Origin: Actinocrinis puniceicyclus
GTDB lineage: Bacteria; Actinomycetota; Actinomycetes; Streptomycetales; Catenulisporaceae
Length of the DNA: 64,000 nt
Reading direction: 5' to 3'
NCBI RefSeq assembly: GCF_018283645.1
Contig: NZ_JAGSXH010000022.1
Span: 1 to 64,000, forward strand
The position numbers and the translations under genes were made by a program. Every line of letters begins with the position of its first letter. The stretch's first letter is position 1. Of this stretch, positions 1 to 8,179 are shown one piece after another. The notes below the pieces were generated by a model. It worked only from the letters and a program-made list of their open reading frames with translations, was not told the origin of the DNA and searched no databases.

Positions 1-190
1 CCGCCGCACCCGTCCCCCAGCCCCAGCCCGTGTCGCCGCCGGGGCCGCCGCCGTAGGGGGCCACCGCGGCGCCCGAGCCGTAGAGGTCGGGAAGCTGATA
101 GGCGGGGGGCTGATACGGATCGCCGGTGGTGGCTACGAGACTTTCGTAGATCGGCGACCCGGCGATGTTCAGATCGGACGTGCTAGTCAT
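1..190 (-). CDS. Hypothetical protein, N-terminal fragment (runs off left edge)
   Basis: An ATG at 190-188 on the minus strand opens a frame that stays open to the window edge, giving 63 codons. The N-terminus begins MTSTSDLNIAGSPIYESL and then turns into a Pro/Gly/Tyr-rich, low-complexity stretch. A weak GAGGG Shine-Dalgarno-like stretch lies upstream. G/C dominates third positions, which supports coding. It lies downstream of the HATPase gene on the same strand, separated by 124 bp. I do not recognise the family; the Gly/Pro/Tyr-rich region would suit a disordered N-terminal extension of a secreted or membrane protein. Function unknown. Confidence 0.6.
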   Translation of the reverse strand, partial: MTSTSDLNIAGSPIYESLVATTGDPYQPPAYQLPDLYGSGAAVAPYGGGPGGDTGWGWGTGAA

Positions 191-314
191 CGATGTGCCC
201 TCGCCCTGTCGTGATCCTTCGCTGTTCGAAGGCTGTCCTTGAGGCGAATGCACGTACGGGTGTGCGGATCGGTTCACGGCGGCGGTGCGGGATTTGCGCG
301 GCGGGTCCGGACGG

Positions 315-857
315 TCAGGCGATCCCGGGGCACTCGTTGCGGCAGGGCAGCAGGGCCCAGACGGTGCGGCCCTCGCCCTGCTCCGTGTTCACGCCCCACA
401 GCTCGGTCAGCGCGCTGACAAGGATCAGGCCGCGCCCGCTCTCGACGTCCGGTTCGCGCACCCTCGGGCCGCTGGGTCCGCACCCCTGGTCGGTTATCGC
501 GAGGCAGACGGTGTGCGCGGTGGTCTGCAGCCGGCAGGTGATCTCGCTGCTGTCGGTGTGCACCAGCGCGTTGGTGAACAGTTCGCTGATGATCAGCACC
601 GCGTCCTCGTATACGGACTCGTCCACGCCCCACGAGTGCAACTGCTCGGCGACCCGGCTGCGCGCGGTCGAGACGCTGGCGCCGTGCGCCGGCAGGCAGA
701 AGACGTCGCGGTGCAGGAAGGCCGTCTTCTCGTCGAACGGATCGCCGGCGAGGGTGGCGGTGGCCATGGCGGCGGCCATGGCGGCGGCGTCGTCCTGGCT
801 CGGCACCGCTTCGACCGCGGCCGCCGGGGCACCCGGGGCCGGGTGGGAACGGTTCAC
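315..857 (-). CDS. HATPase_c anti-sigma-factor-like ATP-binding protein (RsbW/AbaA type)
   Basis: A 180-residue protein of the serine-kinase-like anti-sigma family (GHKL ATPase fold). Visible motifs are an N-box helix around ISELFTNALVHT, a G1-like ITDQGCG and a G2-like SGRGLILVSAL. Only the ATPase domain is present, after a roughly 40-residue Ala-rich start. I chose GTG 857 because GGAAGGCGAG precedes it by a normal distance; the frame is open further upstream but that part is unlikely to be translated. In Streptomyces, proteins of this type are commonly encoded divergently from an XRE regulator plus DUF397 protein, exactly the arrangement here. Probable role: partner-switching control of a sigma factor or developmental regulator. 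Target unknown. Confidence 0.82.
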   Translation of the reverse strand: MNRSHPAPGAPAAAVEAVPSQDDAAAMAAAMATATLAGDPFDEKTAFLHRDVFCLPAHGASVSTARSRVAEQLHSWGVDESVYEDAVLIISELFTNALVHTDSSEITCRLQTTAHTVCLAITDQGCGPSGPRVREPDVESGRGLILVSALTELWGVNTEQGEGRTVWALLPCRNECPGIA

Positions 858-1070
858 GGGGTTCTCGCCTTCCGCGCGGAGGTGATCGAGCCTTCCGCGG
901 CGCGCCCGGGGCGAGGGCTGCGGGAGCTGAATCACATGAATCACTATGCTGTCCGTCAGCAACGGATGGCAAGAGTCAACCTGGAAATTGCAGAAGTGGA
1001 TGAGCAGACTGTTCGCTGCGTTACCGACATGGCACACTGAGCCGCATGGCGGCCGGTGCGGAGGCAGAAC
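858..1070. promoter_or_regulatory. Divergent promoter region with short repeats
   Basis: 213 bp between the HATPase gene (left) and the XRE gene (right). It is more AT-rich than the flanks. Two direct GAATCAC heptamers lie at 929-935 and 938-944, 9 bp apart. An inverted repeat TCCGT-cagca-ACGGA lies at 952-966. These are candidate sites for the adjacent XRE regulator, which by family habit would autoregulate. Inference only. Confidence 0.4.
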
Positions 1071-1940
1071 GTGAGCGGTGACGGAAGATCGTCGGGTGGC
1101 GCCCCGACGGTGATGCGGATGGTCCTGGGTCGGCGCCTACAGGACCTGCGCGAGCAGGCCGGACTAGGGTACGAGGAGGCGGCGGCGGCATTGGACGTCA
1201 CGCACTCCACGATCCGCCGCATGGAGAAGGCGGAGGTCAGCCTCAAGATTCTCTATGTGGACCGGCTGCTGCGCACCTACGGCGTGACGGAGCCCAGCGA
1301 GATCGAGGCGTTCCTGAACCTGGTACGCGAGGCCAACCAGCCCGGCTGGTGGCACCGCTATCGGGACGTGCTGCCCGACTGGTTCAGCGCGCACGTGAGC
1401 CTTGAGGTCGAGGCGGCTCTCATCCGCGCGTACGAACCGCACTACGTGCACGGTCTGCTACAGACTCCTGACTACGCACGTACGGTGCTGCGCGCCGGAC
1501 TGCCGCACGCGCCCGAGGCGGAGATCGAGCGGCTCGTGCAGTTGCGCGTCGAGCGGCAGGCGCTGCTCGCGCGCAAGGACGCGCCGCGCTTCTGGGGCGT
1601 GATGGACGAGACGGTCTTCCGCCGGGCCACCGACCGCACGGTGCTGCGGGCCCAGGTGGACCGGCTCATCGAAGCCTGTTCCCTGCCCAACGTGACTCTC
1701 CAGGTGATGCCGTTCGCCGCAGGCCCGCACCCCGCGATGTACGGGCCGTTCTGTATCTTCCGGTTCCGCTTCCAGGAACTGCCGGACATCGTCTACAGCG
1801 AATCGCTGACCGGGGCCGTCTATATAGACGACCGCGACGACGTGTCCGTCTACCTGGAGGCTCTGGACCGGATGTGCGCACAAGCCGCACCCGCACCATC
1901 CACTGAGGCGTATCTCAGTGGCATTCGCAAGGAGATCTAG
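1071..1940 (+). CDS. XRE-family helix-turn-helix regulator with DUF5753 domain (WhiJ-like)
   Basis: Residues 15-70 form an XRE helix-turn-helix (LGRRLQDLREQAGLGYEEAA, then a recognition helix THSTIRRMEK). The remainder, with landmarks YEPHYVHGLLQTPDYAR and LPNVTLQVMPFAAGPH, is the DUF5753 domain found C-terminally in WhiJ-type regulators. 289 residues, normal for the family. GTG 1071 is chosen because GGAGG at 1060-1064 lies 6 nt ahead. The DUF397 gene follows 3 bp downstream, and its Shine-Dalgarno (AAGGAG) lies in the last codons of this gene, so the two are translationally linked. Expected role: DNA-binding regulator of development or secondary metabolism acting with the DUF397 protein. 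DNA target not known. Confidence 0.9.
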   Translation: MSGDGRSSGGAPTVMRMVLGRRLQDLREQAGLGYEEAAAALDVTHSTIRRMEKAEVSLKILYVDRLLRTYGVTEPSEIEAFLNLVREANQPGWWHRYRDVLPDWFSAHVSLEVEAALIRAYEPHYVHGLLQTPDYARTVLRAGLPHAPEAEIERLVQLRVERQALLARKDAPRFWGVMDETVFRRATDRTVLRAQVDRLIEACSLPNVTLQVMPFAAGPHPAMYGPFCIFRFRFQELPDIVYSESLTGAVYIDDRDDVSVYLEALDRMCAQAAPAPSTEAYLSGIRKEI

Positions 1941-1943
1941 AAG

Positions 1944-2186
1944 ATGACCGAAACCGCTATATACAACGGAATGCCGGCCACCCACCTGGGCGAGCACGGC
2001 TGGATGAAGCCCTGGAGCGGAGGCAACGGCGGAAACTGCGTCGAGGTCCTCAAGCTGCAGGACGGCAGGATCGCGGTCCGCCAGTCCACCGACCCCGAGG
2101 GGCCGGCGCTGGTGTACACCGTCTCCGAACTGTCCGCCTTCATCGAGGCGGCCAAGACCGGCGGCGCGGACTTCCTGCTCGCGTGA
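1944..2186 (+). CDS. DUF397 domain small protein
   Basis: 80 residues. The DUF397 signature is visible: W-S-G-G-N-G-G-N-C-V-E-V, then IAVRQSTDPEGPALVYT and a C-terminal FIEAAKTGGADFLL. Small DUF397 proteins pair with XRE/DUF5753 regulators in actinomycetes and are thought to modulate them. It sits 3 bp after the WhiJ-like gene, with AAGGAG overlapping the end of that gene as ribosome binding site, so co-expression is near certain. No enzymatic motif. Confidence 0.93.
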   Translation: MTETAIYNGMPATHLGEHGWMKPWSGGNGGNCVEVLKLQDGRIAVRQSTDPEGPALVYTVSELSAFIEAAKTGGADFLLA

Positions 2187-2204
2187 CCCGCATCACCGCT
2201 GTAC

Positions 2205-2290
2205 CGCAGTAACGCACGACCGCAGTAACGCACGACCGCAGTAACGCACGACCGCACCATCGCAGTACACAACATCGCAGTACACAGCAC
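2205..2290 (+). repeat. Tandem repeat, 16-bp unit x3 plus two 15-bp variants
   Basis: Three exact head-to-tail copies of CGCAGTAACGCACGAC occupy 2205-2220, 2221-2236 and 2237-2252. After an 8-bp spacer come two related 15-bp units beginning CGCAGTACACA (2261-2275 and 2276-2290). Period 16/15 bp, not a CRISPR (no spacers). The function is unknown; it lies just downstream of the DUF397 gene. Confidence 0.9.
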
Positions 2291-2591
2291 CAAGGTAAGT
2301 GGCATCAAAGTACGAACACCGCACCACCCACGTGACGGTGCACGGGACGTGTCCGGGCGCTGACCACGAATCCTGGTACAGTCCCGGTTCCGCCGTACGA
2401 GCAGCGCCCCGCCCCCACGGGCCTCACCCCCACAGGTCCTGCGGGTCCCTGCCACGAGGCGGAACCGGGCGTCGGGTGCCCCGCGCCCGACAGCCGATGA
2501 GTTCGCGCGGATTCGCCGCGCGCGGCGTCCGCGATCTGCGCGGCGACCGGCGGGACGGCCGGTCTGAGCCGGCATCGTCGGGCCCGGCCCC

Positions 2592-2603
2592 TATCTTGGG
2601 CAC
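2592..2603 (+). promoter_or_regulatory. Candidate leaderless promoter (-10) of the VOC gene
   Basis: TATCTT at 2592-2597 followed by six bases and then ATG 2604. No Shine-Dalgarno is present, so transcription probably starts at the A of the ATG. Confidence 0.5.
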
Positions 2604-3044
2604 ATGACCATTCAACGCATGGACAACGTCGGCATCGTCGTCGGCGACCTCGACGCCGCCATCGCCTTCTTCACCGCACTCGGCATGGAGCTGGAAGGCA
2701 GGATGCCGATCGAGGGAAGGTGGGCGGAAAAGGTCGTCGGGCTCGACGACATGCGAAGTGAGATCGCCATGATGCGGATCCCGAACGCCCAGGGCCGGCT
2801 CGAACTGGCGACATATCACACCCCGAAGGCGATCACCCCCGAGCCGGAGGTCACCCCGGCCAACACGCTCGGCCTGCACCGCGTCATGTTCGCCGTCGAC
2901 GACATCGAGGACACCCTCGCCCGCCTGCGCCCACACGGCGCCGAACTCGTCGGCGAAGTGACGCGGTACGAGGACAGCTATCTGCTCTGCTATCTGCGCG
3001 GGCCGAGTGGAATCATCCTCGCGCTGGCCGAGCAACTGAACTGA
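2604..3044 (+). CDS. VOC (glyoxalase/bleomycin resistance) superfamily protein
   Basis: 146 residues with two beta-alpha-beta-beta-beta repeats. The first runs MDNVGIVVGDLDAAIAFFTA; the second starts near LHRVMFAVDDIEDTLARL and ends YLRGPSGIILALAEQ. Candidate metal ligands are a His in the second module (LGLHRVMF) and the late Glu of ALAEQ, although the first-module His position is not canonical. Family members are glyoxalases, dioxygenases, epimerases or antibiotic-binding proteins, and the substrate cannot be told here. No Shine-Dalgarno: the start fits a leaderless mRNA. Monocistronic by spacing. Confidence 0.85.
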   Translation: MTIQRMDNVGIVVGDLDAAIAFFTALGMELEGRMPIEGRWAEKVVGLDDMRSEIAMMRIPNAQGRLELATYHTPKAITPEPEVTPANTLGLHRVMFAVDDIEDTLARLRPHGAELVGEVTRYEDSYLLCYLRGPSGIILALAEQLN

Positions 3045-3106
3045 GCTGAACCGAGCTGAACCGAATCGGGCACCGGCGCGCACGAGGCGGCCGCCCGCAA
3101 GCCCGT

Positions 3107-3133
3107 ACCGCGCGAACCGCGCGAACCGCGCGA
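3107..3133 (+). repeat. 9-bp tandem repeat x3 (ACCGCGCGA)
   Basis: Three exact copies of ACCGCGCGA followed by a partial fourth, in the noncoding stretch between the VOC and penicillin acylase genes. Just upstream, GAGCTGAACC is also repeated. Looks like replication-slippage microrepeats; no function assigned. Confidence 0.8.
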
Positions 3134-3297
3134 ACCGCCGAGTCCAGAACCCGGATCTGCACCGAAGAATCCGAGGCGTTCTCACGTCTTGGTCGAGTCT
3201 TGGCAGTACACTGACTGACTTTTGACCCTACCCGCGAGTAGGTTGACGCGACGCAAGGCACTCCTCACTCAGTGTTCTCTGCCCCGGAGCGTCAGCC

Positions 3298-6231
3298 ATG
3301 CGCCGTTCCCGAACCCACGCCCACCCGCGTACCCACATCCTCGCGGTCGCCGCAGCCGCGGGGGCACTCGTGCTCTCCGCGCTCGCCGGCCAGGCCCACG
3401 CCGCCGCGCCAGCCGGCCCCACCGACTACTGCGCCGGTCAGTGCTCCGACATCCTCCCGCCGGGGGAGAACGGAGCCGAAACCCTCGCCGACATCGTGCT
3501 GTTCAAGCTCTTCGGCATCCGTCCCGCGCACAACAACGACCAGCTGGGCAAATACGACAACCTGGTCACCGCGTACACGGGGTTGACGACCTCCCAGATC
3601 GACAACTTCTACAACGACTCCTCCTACGGCGTCCCCCCGGCGAACGTCGAACGCACCGAGACCCCGCAGGCCGGGGTCACCATCGTGCGCGACAGCGTCG
3701 GCATTCCGCACATCTACGGTCAGACGCGCGCCGAGACCGAGTTCGGGGCCGGATACGCCGGCGCCGAGGACCGGCTGTGGGTCATGGACCTGTTCCGGCA
3801 CATCGGCCGGGCCGAGCTGACCTCGTTCGCCGGCGGCGCGCCGGCCAACCGCGCCCTGGAGCAGAACCTGTGGCGCTCCGCCCCCTACACCGAGGTCGAC
3901 CTGCAGTCCCAGGTCGCCGCGCTGGCCGCGGAAGGCACCCGCGGCGCGCAGCTCAAGTCGGACATCGACGACTACCTCGCCGGCGTCAACGACTACATCG
4001 CGCTCGTGCGCGCCGGCAACGACTTCCCCGGCGAGTACGACCTGACCGGACAGCCGATGTCTGACTTCACCGAGACCGACGTGATCGCCATCGCCGCGGT
4101 GATCGGCGGCCTGTTCGGTAACGGCGGCGGCGGGGAGGTGCAGTCCGCGCTGGTCAAGCAGGCGGCCGAGGCCGCTTACGGGGTGAGCGAGGGCGACGCG
4201 ATCTGGGCCGCGCTGCGCGAGCAGAACGACCCGGAGACCACGCTGACCCTGCACGCGGGGCAGAGCTTCCCCTACGGCGAGACCTCGGGAGCGGTCCGCG
4301 GCGTGGCGATGCCGGACAGCGGCAGCGTGTCAGGCGTCAACATCGTGCAGAACGCCACCGGTTCGGCGAGCGGCGCGGCCGCGAAGACCACGGCCTCCGC
4401 CAGGTCGGCCACCAGTGCCGCCGCCACCGCGGAGGCCGTGCGGAACGCGGACGCGAAACTCGCGGCCAGGCTGCCGGCCGCGCTGCGCGCGAAGGCGGCC
4501 GGCAAGCTCGGCTCGCTCAACGGCATTCACGACGACGGCGCGCTGCCCGGCCTGAACCTGCCGGCGCCCGGTCAGCAGCACCCCGGCATGTCCAACGCGC
4601 TGGTGATCTCCGCCGCCGACAGCGCCTCGGGCCATCCGATCGCCGTCTTCGGCCCGCAGACCGGGTACTTCGCCCCGCAACTGCTGATGCTGGAGGAGAT
4701 CGAGGGACCTGGTTTGAGCGCACGAGGGGCCTCCTTCGCCGGGCTGAACCTGTATGTGGAGCTTGGCCGTGGCCCTAGCTACTCCTGGAGCGCCACCTCC
4801 AGTGAACAGGACACCACCGACACGTACGCCGTCACCCTGTGCAACCCGGACGGTTCGACGCCGAGCACGAGTTCGACCTCGTACCTGTTCCACGGCGTGT
4901 GCACCCCGATGGACAGACTGGTCCGGCACGACTCGTGGAGCCCCACCGTCGCCGACACCACCGCGGCCGGTTCCTACGACCTGACGATGTACCGGACCAA
5001 GTACGGGCTCGTCGAAGACACCGCGACGATCAGCGGTGTCCCGGTCGCGTACACGTCGCTGCGTTCGACCTACATGCACGAGGCCGATTCCGCGATCGGC
5101 TTCCAGATGTTCAACGACCCCGGCGTCATGTCCACCCCGCAGGGCTTCGAGAGCGCTGCCTCGAACATCGGCTACGACTTCAACTGGTTCTACGTCGACT
5201 CCGCTCATGCCGCGTACTTCAACTCGGGGCTGAACCCGGTGCGCGCCTCCGGGACCGACCCGAACCTGCCGATGTGGGGCACCGCCGCGGACGAATGGCA
5301 GGGCTGGAATCCGGCGGACAACACGGCCGACTACACCCCGCCCTCGGCGCACCCGAACTCGGTCGACCAGGACTACTACGTCAGCTGGAACAACAAGCAG
5401 GCCGTGGACTACAGCGCCGCCGACGGCAACTTCAGCTGGGGGCCGGTGCAGCGCTCCGACCTGCTCGACCAGGGCGTGAAGGCGTACCTGGCCACCGGGG
5501 CCAGGTTCACCCGCCCCGCGCTGGTGCAGGTGATGGAGCGGGCCGCGGTGACGGACCTGCGCGGCAGGCAGGTGCTGCCGCTGCTGCTCCAAGTGATCAA
5601 CAGCCAGCCGGTCACCGACCCGGGCCAGCAGGCCCTGGTCAACGAGCTGACGGCCTGGCTCGACGCCGGCGCGACCCTCACGCCGACCGCGTCCGGGTCG
5701 AAGACCTATCAGAACGCCGCCGCGATCCAGGTCTTCGACGCCTGGTGGCCGCTGCTGGTCCAGGCCGAGTTCCAGTCCGGCATGGGCACAGGCCTCTTCA
5801 ACGCCCTGCTCGGCGCCATGCAGGCCAACGAGTCCCCGTCGGGTGGCCAGCAGCTGTCCGCGGGCGCGTCGGGGTCCTCGAACCAGGCGCAGCCCCATAA
5901 GGGCTCTTCGTTCCAGTTCGGCTGGTGGGGCTACGTGAGCAAGGACCTGCGCGGCGTGCTCGGGCGGAGCGTCTCCGATCCGCTGCCGGTGAAGTACTGC
6001 GGCGGCGGCAGCCTGTCCGCGTGCCGCGGCGCGCTGCTCAGTTCCCTGACCCAGGCGGCGGCCGAGTCGGCATCGACCGTGTACTCGGGCGACTCGACGT
6101 GCTCGGCCGGCGACCAGTGGTGCGCCGACAGCATCATCCAGGACCCGCTCGGCGGCATCACCGACGGCCCGACGAACTGGCAGAACCGGCCCACCTTCCA
6201 GCAGGTCGTGGAGTACCCCTCCGGACCGTGA
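3298..6231 (+). CDS. Secreted penicillin acylase family protein (Ntn hydrolase)
   Basis: 977 residues. Residues 1-36 are a Sec-type signal peptide: Arg-rich start, hydrophobic AVAAAAGALVLSALAG, then cleavage near AHA-AP. The alpha-chain landmark GAEDRLWVMDLFRHIGRAEL is followed by the beta-chain start GMSNALVIS. Ser432 would be the autocatalytic N-terminal nucleophile, as in the SN(x)WV motif of penicillin G acylase and quorum-quenching AHL acylases. The protein is longer than classic members because of a Ser/Ala-rich linker (about 340-410) and a Cys-containing C-terminal tail. The likely substrate is an amide such as an N-acyl-homoserine lactone, lipopeptide or beta-lactam; it cannot be fixed from sequence. 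GGAG lies 9 nt before the ATG. A strong terminator follows directly. Confidence 0.93.
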   Translation: MRRSRTHAHPRTHILAVAAAAGALVLSALAGQAHAAAPAGPTDYCAGQCSDILPPGENGAETLADIVLFKLFGIRPAHNNDQLGKYDNLVTAYTGLTTSQIDNFYNDSSYGVPPANVERTETPQAGVTIVRDSVGIPHIYGQTRAETEFGAGYAGAEDRLWVMDLFRHIGRAELTSFAGGAPANRALEQNLWRSAPYTEVDLQSQVAALAAEGTRGAQLKSDIDDYLAGVNDYIALVRAGNDFPGEYDLTGQPMSDFTETDVIAIAAVIGGLFGNGGGGEVQSALVKQAAEAAYGVSEGDAIWAALREQNDPETTLTLHAGQSFPYGETSGAVRGVAMPDSGSVSGVNIVQNATGSASGAAAKTTASARSATSAAATAEAVRNADAKLAARLPAALRAKAAGKLGSLNGIHDDGALPGLNLPAPGQQHPGMSNALVISAADSASGHPIAVFGPQTGYFAPQLLMLEEIEGPGLSARGASFAGLNLYVELGRGPSYSWSATSSEQDTTDTYAVTLCNPDGSTPSTSSTSYLFHGVCTPMDRLVRHDSWSPTVADTTAAGSYDLTMYRTKYGLVEDTATISGVPVAYTSLRSTYMHEADSAIGFQMFNDPGVMSTPQGFESAASNIGYDFNWFYVDSAHAAYFNSGLNPVRASGTDPNLPMWGTAADEWQGWNPADNTADYTPPSAHPNSVDQDYYVSWNNKQAVDYSAADGNFSWGPVQRSDLLDQGVKAYLATGARFTRPALVQVMERAAVTDLRGRQVLPLLLQVINSQPVTDPGQQALVNELTAWLDAGATLTPTASGSKTYQNAAAIQVFDAWWPLLVQAEFQSGMGTGLFNALLGAMQANESPSGGQQLSAGASGSSNQAQPHKGSSFQFGWWGYVSKDLRGVLGRSVSDPLPVKYCGGGSLSACRGALLSSLTQAAAESASTVYSGDSTCSAGDQWCADSIIQDPLGGITDGPTNWQNRPTFQQVVEYPSGP

Positions 6232-6253
6232 GCGCGGCGCAGACCAGCGCGAT

Positions 6254-6295
6254 GACACCCGGCCCGGGCCTCGACGTAGGCCCGGGCCGGGTGTC
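6254..6295 (+). terminator. Strong intrinsic terminator (18-bp perfect stem)
   Basis: GACACCCGGCCCGGGCCT (6254-6271), six-base loop, then its exact reverse complement at 6278-6295, followed by GTTTC. It lies 22 bp after the penicillin acylase stop and would terminate that transcript. Confidence 0.93.
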
Positions 6296-6300
6296 GTTTC

Positions 6301-6328
6301 GCCCTTCGCCCTTCGCCCTTCGCCCTTC
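6301..6328 (+). repeat. 7-bp tandem repeat x4 (GCCCTTC)
   Basis: Four exact copies of GCCCTTC directly downstream of the terminator hairpin. On the opposite strand this is a GAAGGGC array. No function assigned; heptamer slippage is likely. Confidence 0.85.
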
Positions 6329-6383
6329 GCCGACGCTGGCGGCAGCGGCAGCGGCAGGCGGAGCACGATTTCACCGACAACTA

Positions 6384-6420
6384 TTTTTGTCTTGACAGAA
6401 AGAGTCGTCGGTGTGACCCT
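6384..6420 (+). promoter_or_regulatory. Promoter and operator of the wHTH/SRPBCC operon
   Basis: TTGACA (6392-6397), a 17-base spacer and GACCCT (6415-6420), six bases before ATG 6427, so the mRNA is probably leaderless. The -35 overlaps an imperfect palindrome TTTTTGTC-TT-GACAGAAA (6384-6401; 7 of 8 arm bases match), a plausible autoregulatory site for the encoded repressor. Inference from position. Confidence 0.55.
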
Positions 6421-6426
6421 GGGGCC

Positions 6427-7128
6427 ATGTTCGAGGTGACGGTGATCGAGGACCCGGCCGCGGCCGAGGCGGCCCTGGACCCCACGCGGGCCCGGCTGCT
6501 GGCCGAACTGGCCGAACCCGGCTCGGCGACCACGCTGGCCGCACGGGTCGCGCTGCCCAGGCAGAAGGTGAACTACCACCTGCGCGAGCTGGAACGGCAC
6601 GGCTTGGTGGAACTGGTCGAGGAGCGGCGCAAAGGCAACGTCACCGAGCGGGTGCTGCGCGCCACCGCCGCGTCCTACGTGATCTCTCCGGTCGCGCTGG
6701 CCGCGGTGCAGCCGGACCCGGGACGCGCGCCCGACCGGCTCTCCGCCCACTGGCTGCTCGCGCTCGCCGCCAAGCTGGTGCGCGACGTGGGCGAACTGCT
6801 GATCGGCGCGTCGCGCGAAAGCAGGCCGGTGGCCACCTTCGCCCTGGACGGCGAGGTGCGCTTCGCCTCGGCGGCCGACCGCGCCGCCTTCGCGACGGAA
6901 CTGGCCGCCGCGGTGGCGGGCCTGGTGAGCAAGTACCACGACGAATCGGCCCCGCGCGGCCGGCCGCACCGGGTGGTCGTGGCCGTGCACCCCGCGATCA
7001 AACCGGGCGGGCGGAACCCGGACGCGGCCGGGGCGACGGGTGACGAAGAAGTCTCTCCGACTGCGCATGACACGCGAGAAGCGCAAGGCGGACAAGAAGT
7101 GCGGACGATCGAGGAGCCCCTGAGATGA
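6427..7128 (+). CDS. ArsR-like winged-helix transcriptional regulator
   Basis: 233 residues. Residues 15-75 form a winged helix: LDPTRARLLAELAEPGSATT, the recognition helix PRQKVNYHLRELERHGLVEL, then a wing (ERRKGNVTERVLRA). The C-terminal half is helical with no metal-binding cysteines, so it is an ArsR/GntR-like repressor without an obvious metal site. Its stop overlaps the start of the SRPBCC gene by 4 bp, a common actinobacterial pairing in which the regulator controls its AHSA1-like partner. A palindrome over its -35 suggests autoregulation. The last 40 residues are polar and probably disordered. Confidence 0.88.
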   Translation: MFEVTVIEDPAAAEAALDPTRARLLAELAEPGSATTLAARVALPRQKVNYHLRELERHGLVELVEERRKGNVTERVLRATAASYVISPVALAAVQPDPGRAPDRLSAHWLLALAAKLVRDVGELLIGASRESRPVATFALDGEVRFASAADRAAFATELAAAVAGLVSKYHDESAPRGRPHRVVVAVHPAIKPGGRNPDAAGATGDEEVSPTAHDTREAQGGQEVRTIEEPLR

Positions 7129-7880
7129 CACACGAATTCGAACTGAGCGAGCAGATCGGGTTGGCGGCCACCCCCGAACAGGTCTGGGACGCGATCGCCA
7201 CCGGACCCGGCATCGACTCCTGGTTCATGGGCCGCAGCGAGATCGAGGCCCGCGAGGGCGGGCGCGGCCGGACGGACATGGGCGGATTCGTCGTCGAGTC
7301 CACGGTCACCGCCTGCGACCCGCGCAAGCGTTTCGCCTACCGCGGCGACCCCGCGCCGGACGGCGCCTTCCACGCCTTCGAGTATCTGATCGAGGCGCGC
7401 GAAGGCGGCAGTACCGTGCTGCGGTTCGTGCACAGCGGCTTCCTCGGCGACGACTGGGAAGCAGAGTACGACGCCCTGCGCAAGGGCGACCCGATGTACC
7501 TGCACAAACTCGCCCAGTACGTCCGGTACTTCCCCGGCCGCTACGGCGCGCCGATCTCCGGCTTCGCCGGTCAACGGTCCGACAAGGAGCGGGTGTGGGA
7601 GCTGTACCGCGCCGGTCTCGGCCTCACCGACCCGGTCGCCGTCGGCGACCGGGTGCACCTGACCCCGGGCGGTCTCACTGCGCTCGACGGCGAGGTGACC
7701 TACGTCAGCGAGGACTTCCTCGGGGTGCGCGCGGCGGACGGCTTCTACAGCTTCATCCACGGCTACCAGGGCGCGCTGGTCATCGGCCACCACGTCTACG
7801 GCGAACCCGGTCAGCCCGCACCGGACGTCAAGGCCCTCCAGGGCGCCTGGCAGACCTGGCTCGCCGCGACTTTCGCATAA
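7125..7880 (+). CDS. SRPBCC/AHSA1-like protein
   Basis: 251 residues. The START-like (SRPBCC) fold occupies roughly 1-145: FELSEQIGLAATPEQVWDAIATGPGIDSWF is a typical first strand and helices, and GSTVLRFVHSGF a typical late strand. The last 100 residues are an extension that may bind a second ligand. Members bind hydrophobic ligands or act as AHSA1-type cochaperone relatives. It overlaps the upstream regulator gene by 4 bp (ATGA), so expression is coupled. Ligand unknown. Confidence 0.88.
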   Translation: MTHEFELSEQIGLAATPEQVWDAIATGPGIDSWFMGRSEIEAREGGRGRTDMGGFVVESTVTACDPRKRFAYRGDPAPDGAFHAFEYLIEAREGGSTVLRFVHSGFLGDDWEAEYDALRKGDPMYLHKLAQYVRYFPGRYGAPISGFAGQRSDKERVWELYRAGLGLTDPVAVGDRVHLTPGGLTALDGEVTYVSEDFLGVRAADGFYSFIHGYQGALVIGHHVYGEPGQPAPDVKALQGAWQTWLAATFA

Positions 7881-7921
7881 CGCGGACCGCGCGCCGGGCG
7901 ACCACCAGGCCCGAGATCGCC

Positions 7922-7938
7922 GGCCGGCATCGCCGGCC
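7922..7938 (+). terminator. Candidate hairpin terminator after the SRPBCC gene
   Basis: GGCCGGC-atc-GCCGGCC, a perfect 7-bp stem with a 3-base loop, 41 bp after the stop codon. No T-tract follows, as is usual in high-GC actinobacteria. The rest of 7939-8166 shows no gene. Confidence 0.5.
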
Positions 7939-8179
7939 ACAGTGCCGCCCGGATCGCCGCGCGCGACCCGGGCGGCCGCAGATCGCGTCGCGTCCGCCGT
8001 CCCGCAAACCGCGGGAAAACGCCCTGCCGCGTGCGTAACGGCGCTGATCGCGGGCAACGAGAGAGGTGGCCGTCGCACGATGGCCTGACCGCCGGGTTGC
8101 TGAGATTCTGGCAATGAGAACGGAAAGGCTCGGGCACGGTGGTCCACGGCGGGCGGGTGACCTTGTTAGCCTGGCGAAC

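Larger units (their letters stand above)
2187..2603. other. Intergenic region, 417 bp, with tandem repeats
   Basis: No convincing gene. It starts with the tandem repeat array described separately (2205-2290), continues with ordinary high-GC sequence lacking sustained codon bias, and ends with a TATCTT hexamer directly before the VOC gene. No clear hairpin terminator for the DUF397 transcript was found. Confidence 0.6.

Noticed and set aside
2205-2290. CRISPR array
   Set aside because: The units are contiguous without unique spacers and only 15-16 bp long; no cas genes.
4330-7131. Long minus-strand open frame across the penicillin acylase end and the wHTH gene
   Set aside because: Crosses the strong terminator and two well-supported plus-strand genes; composition is that of an antisense shadow.
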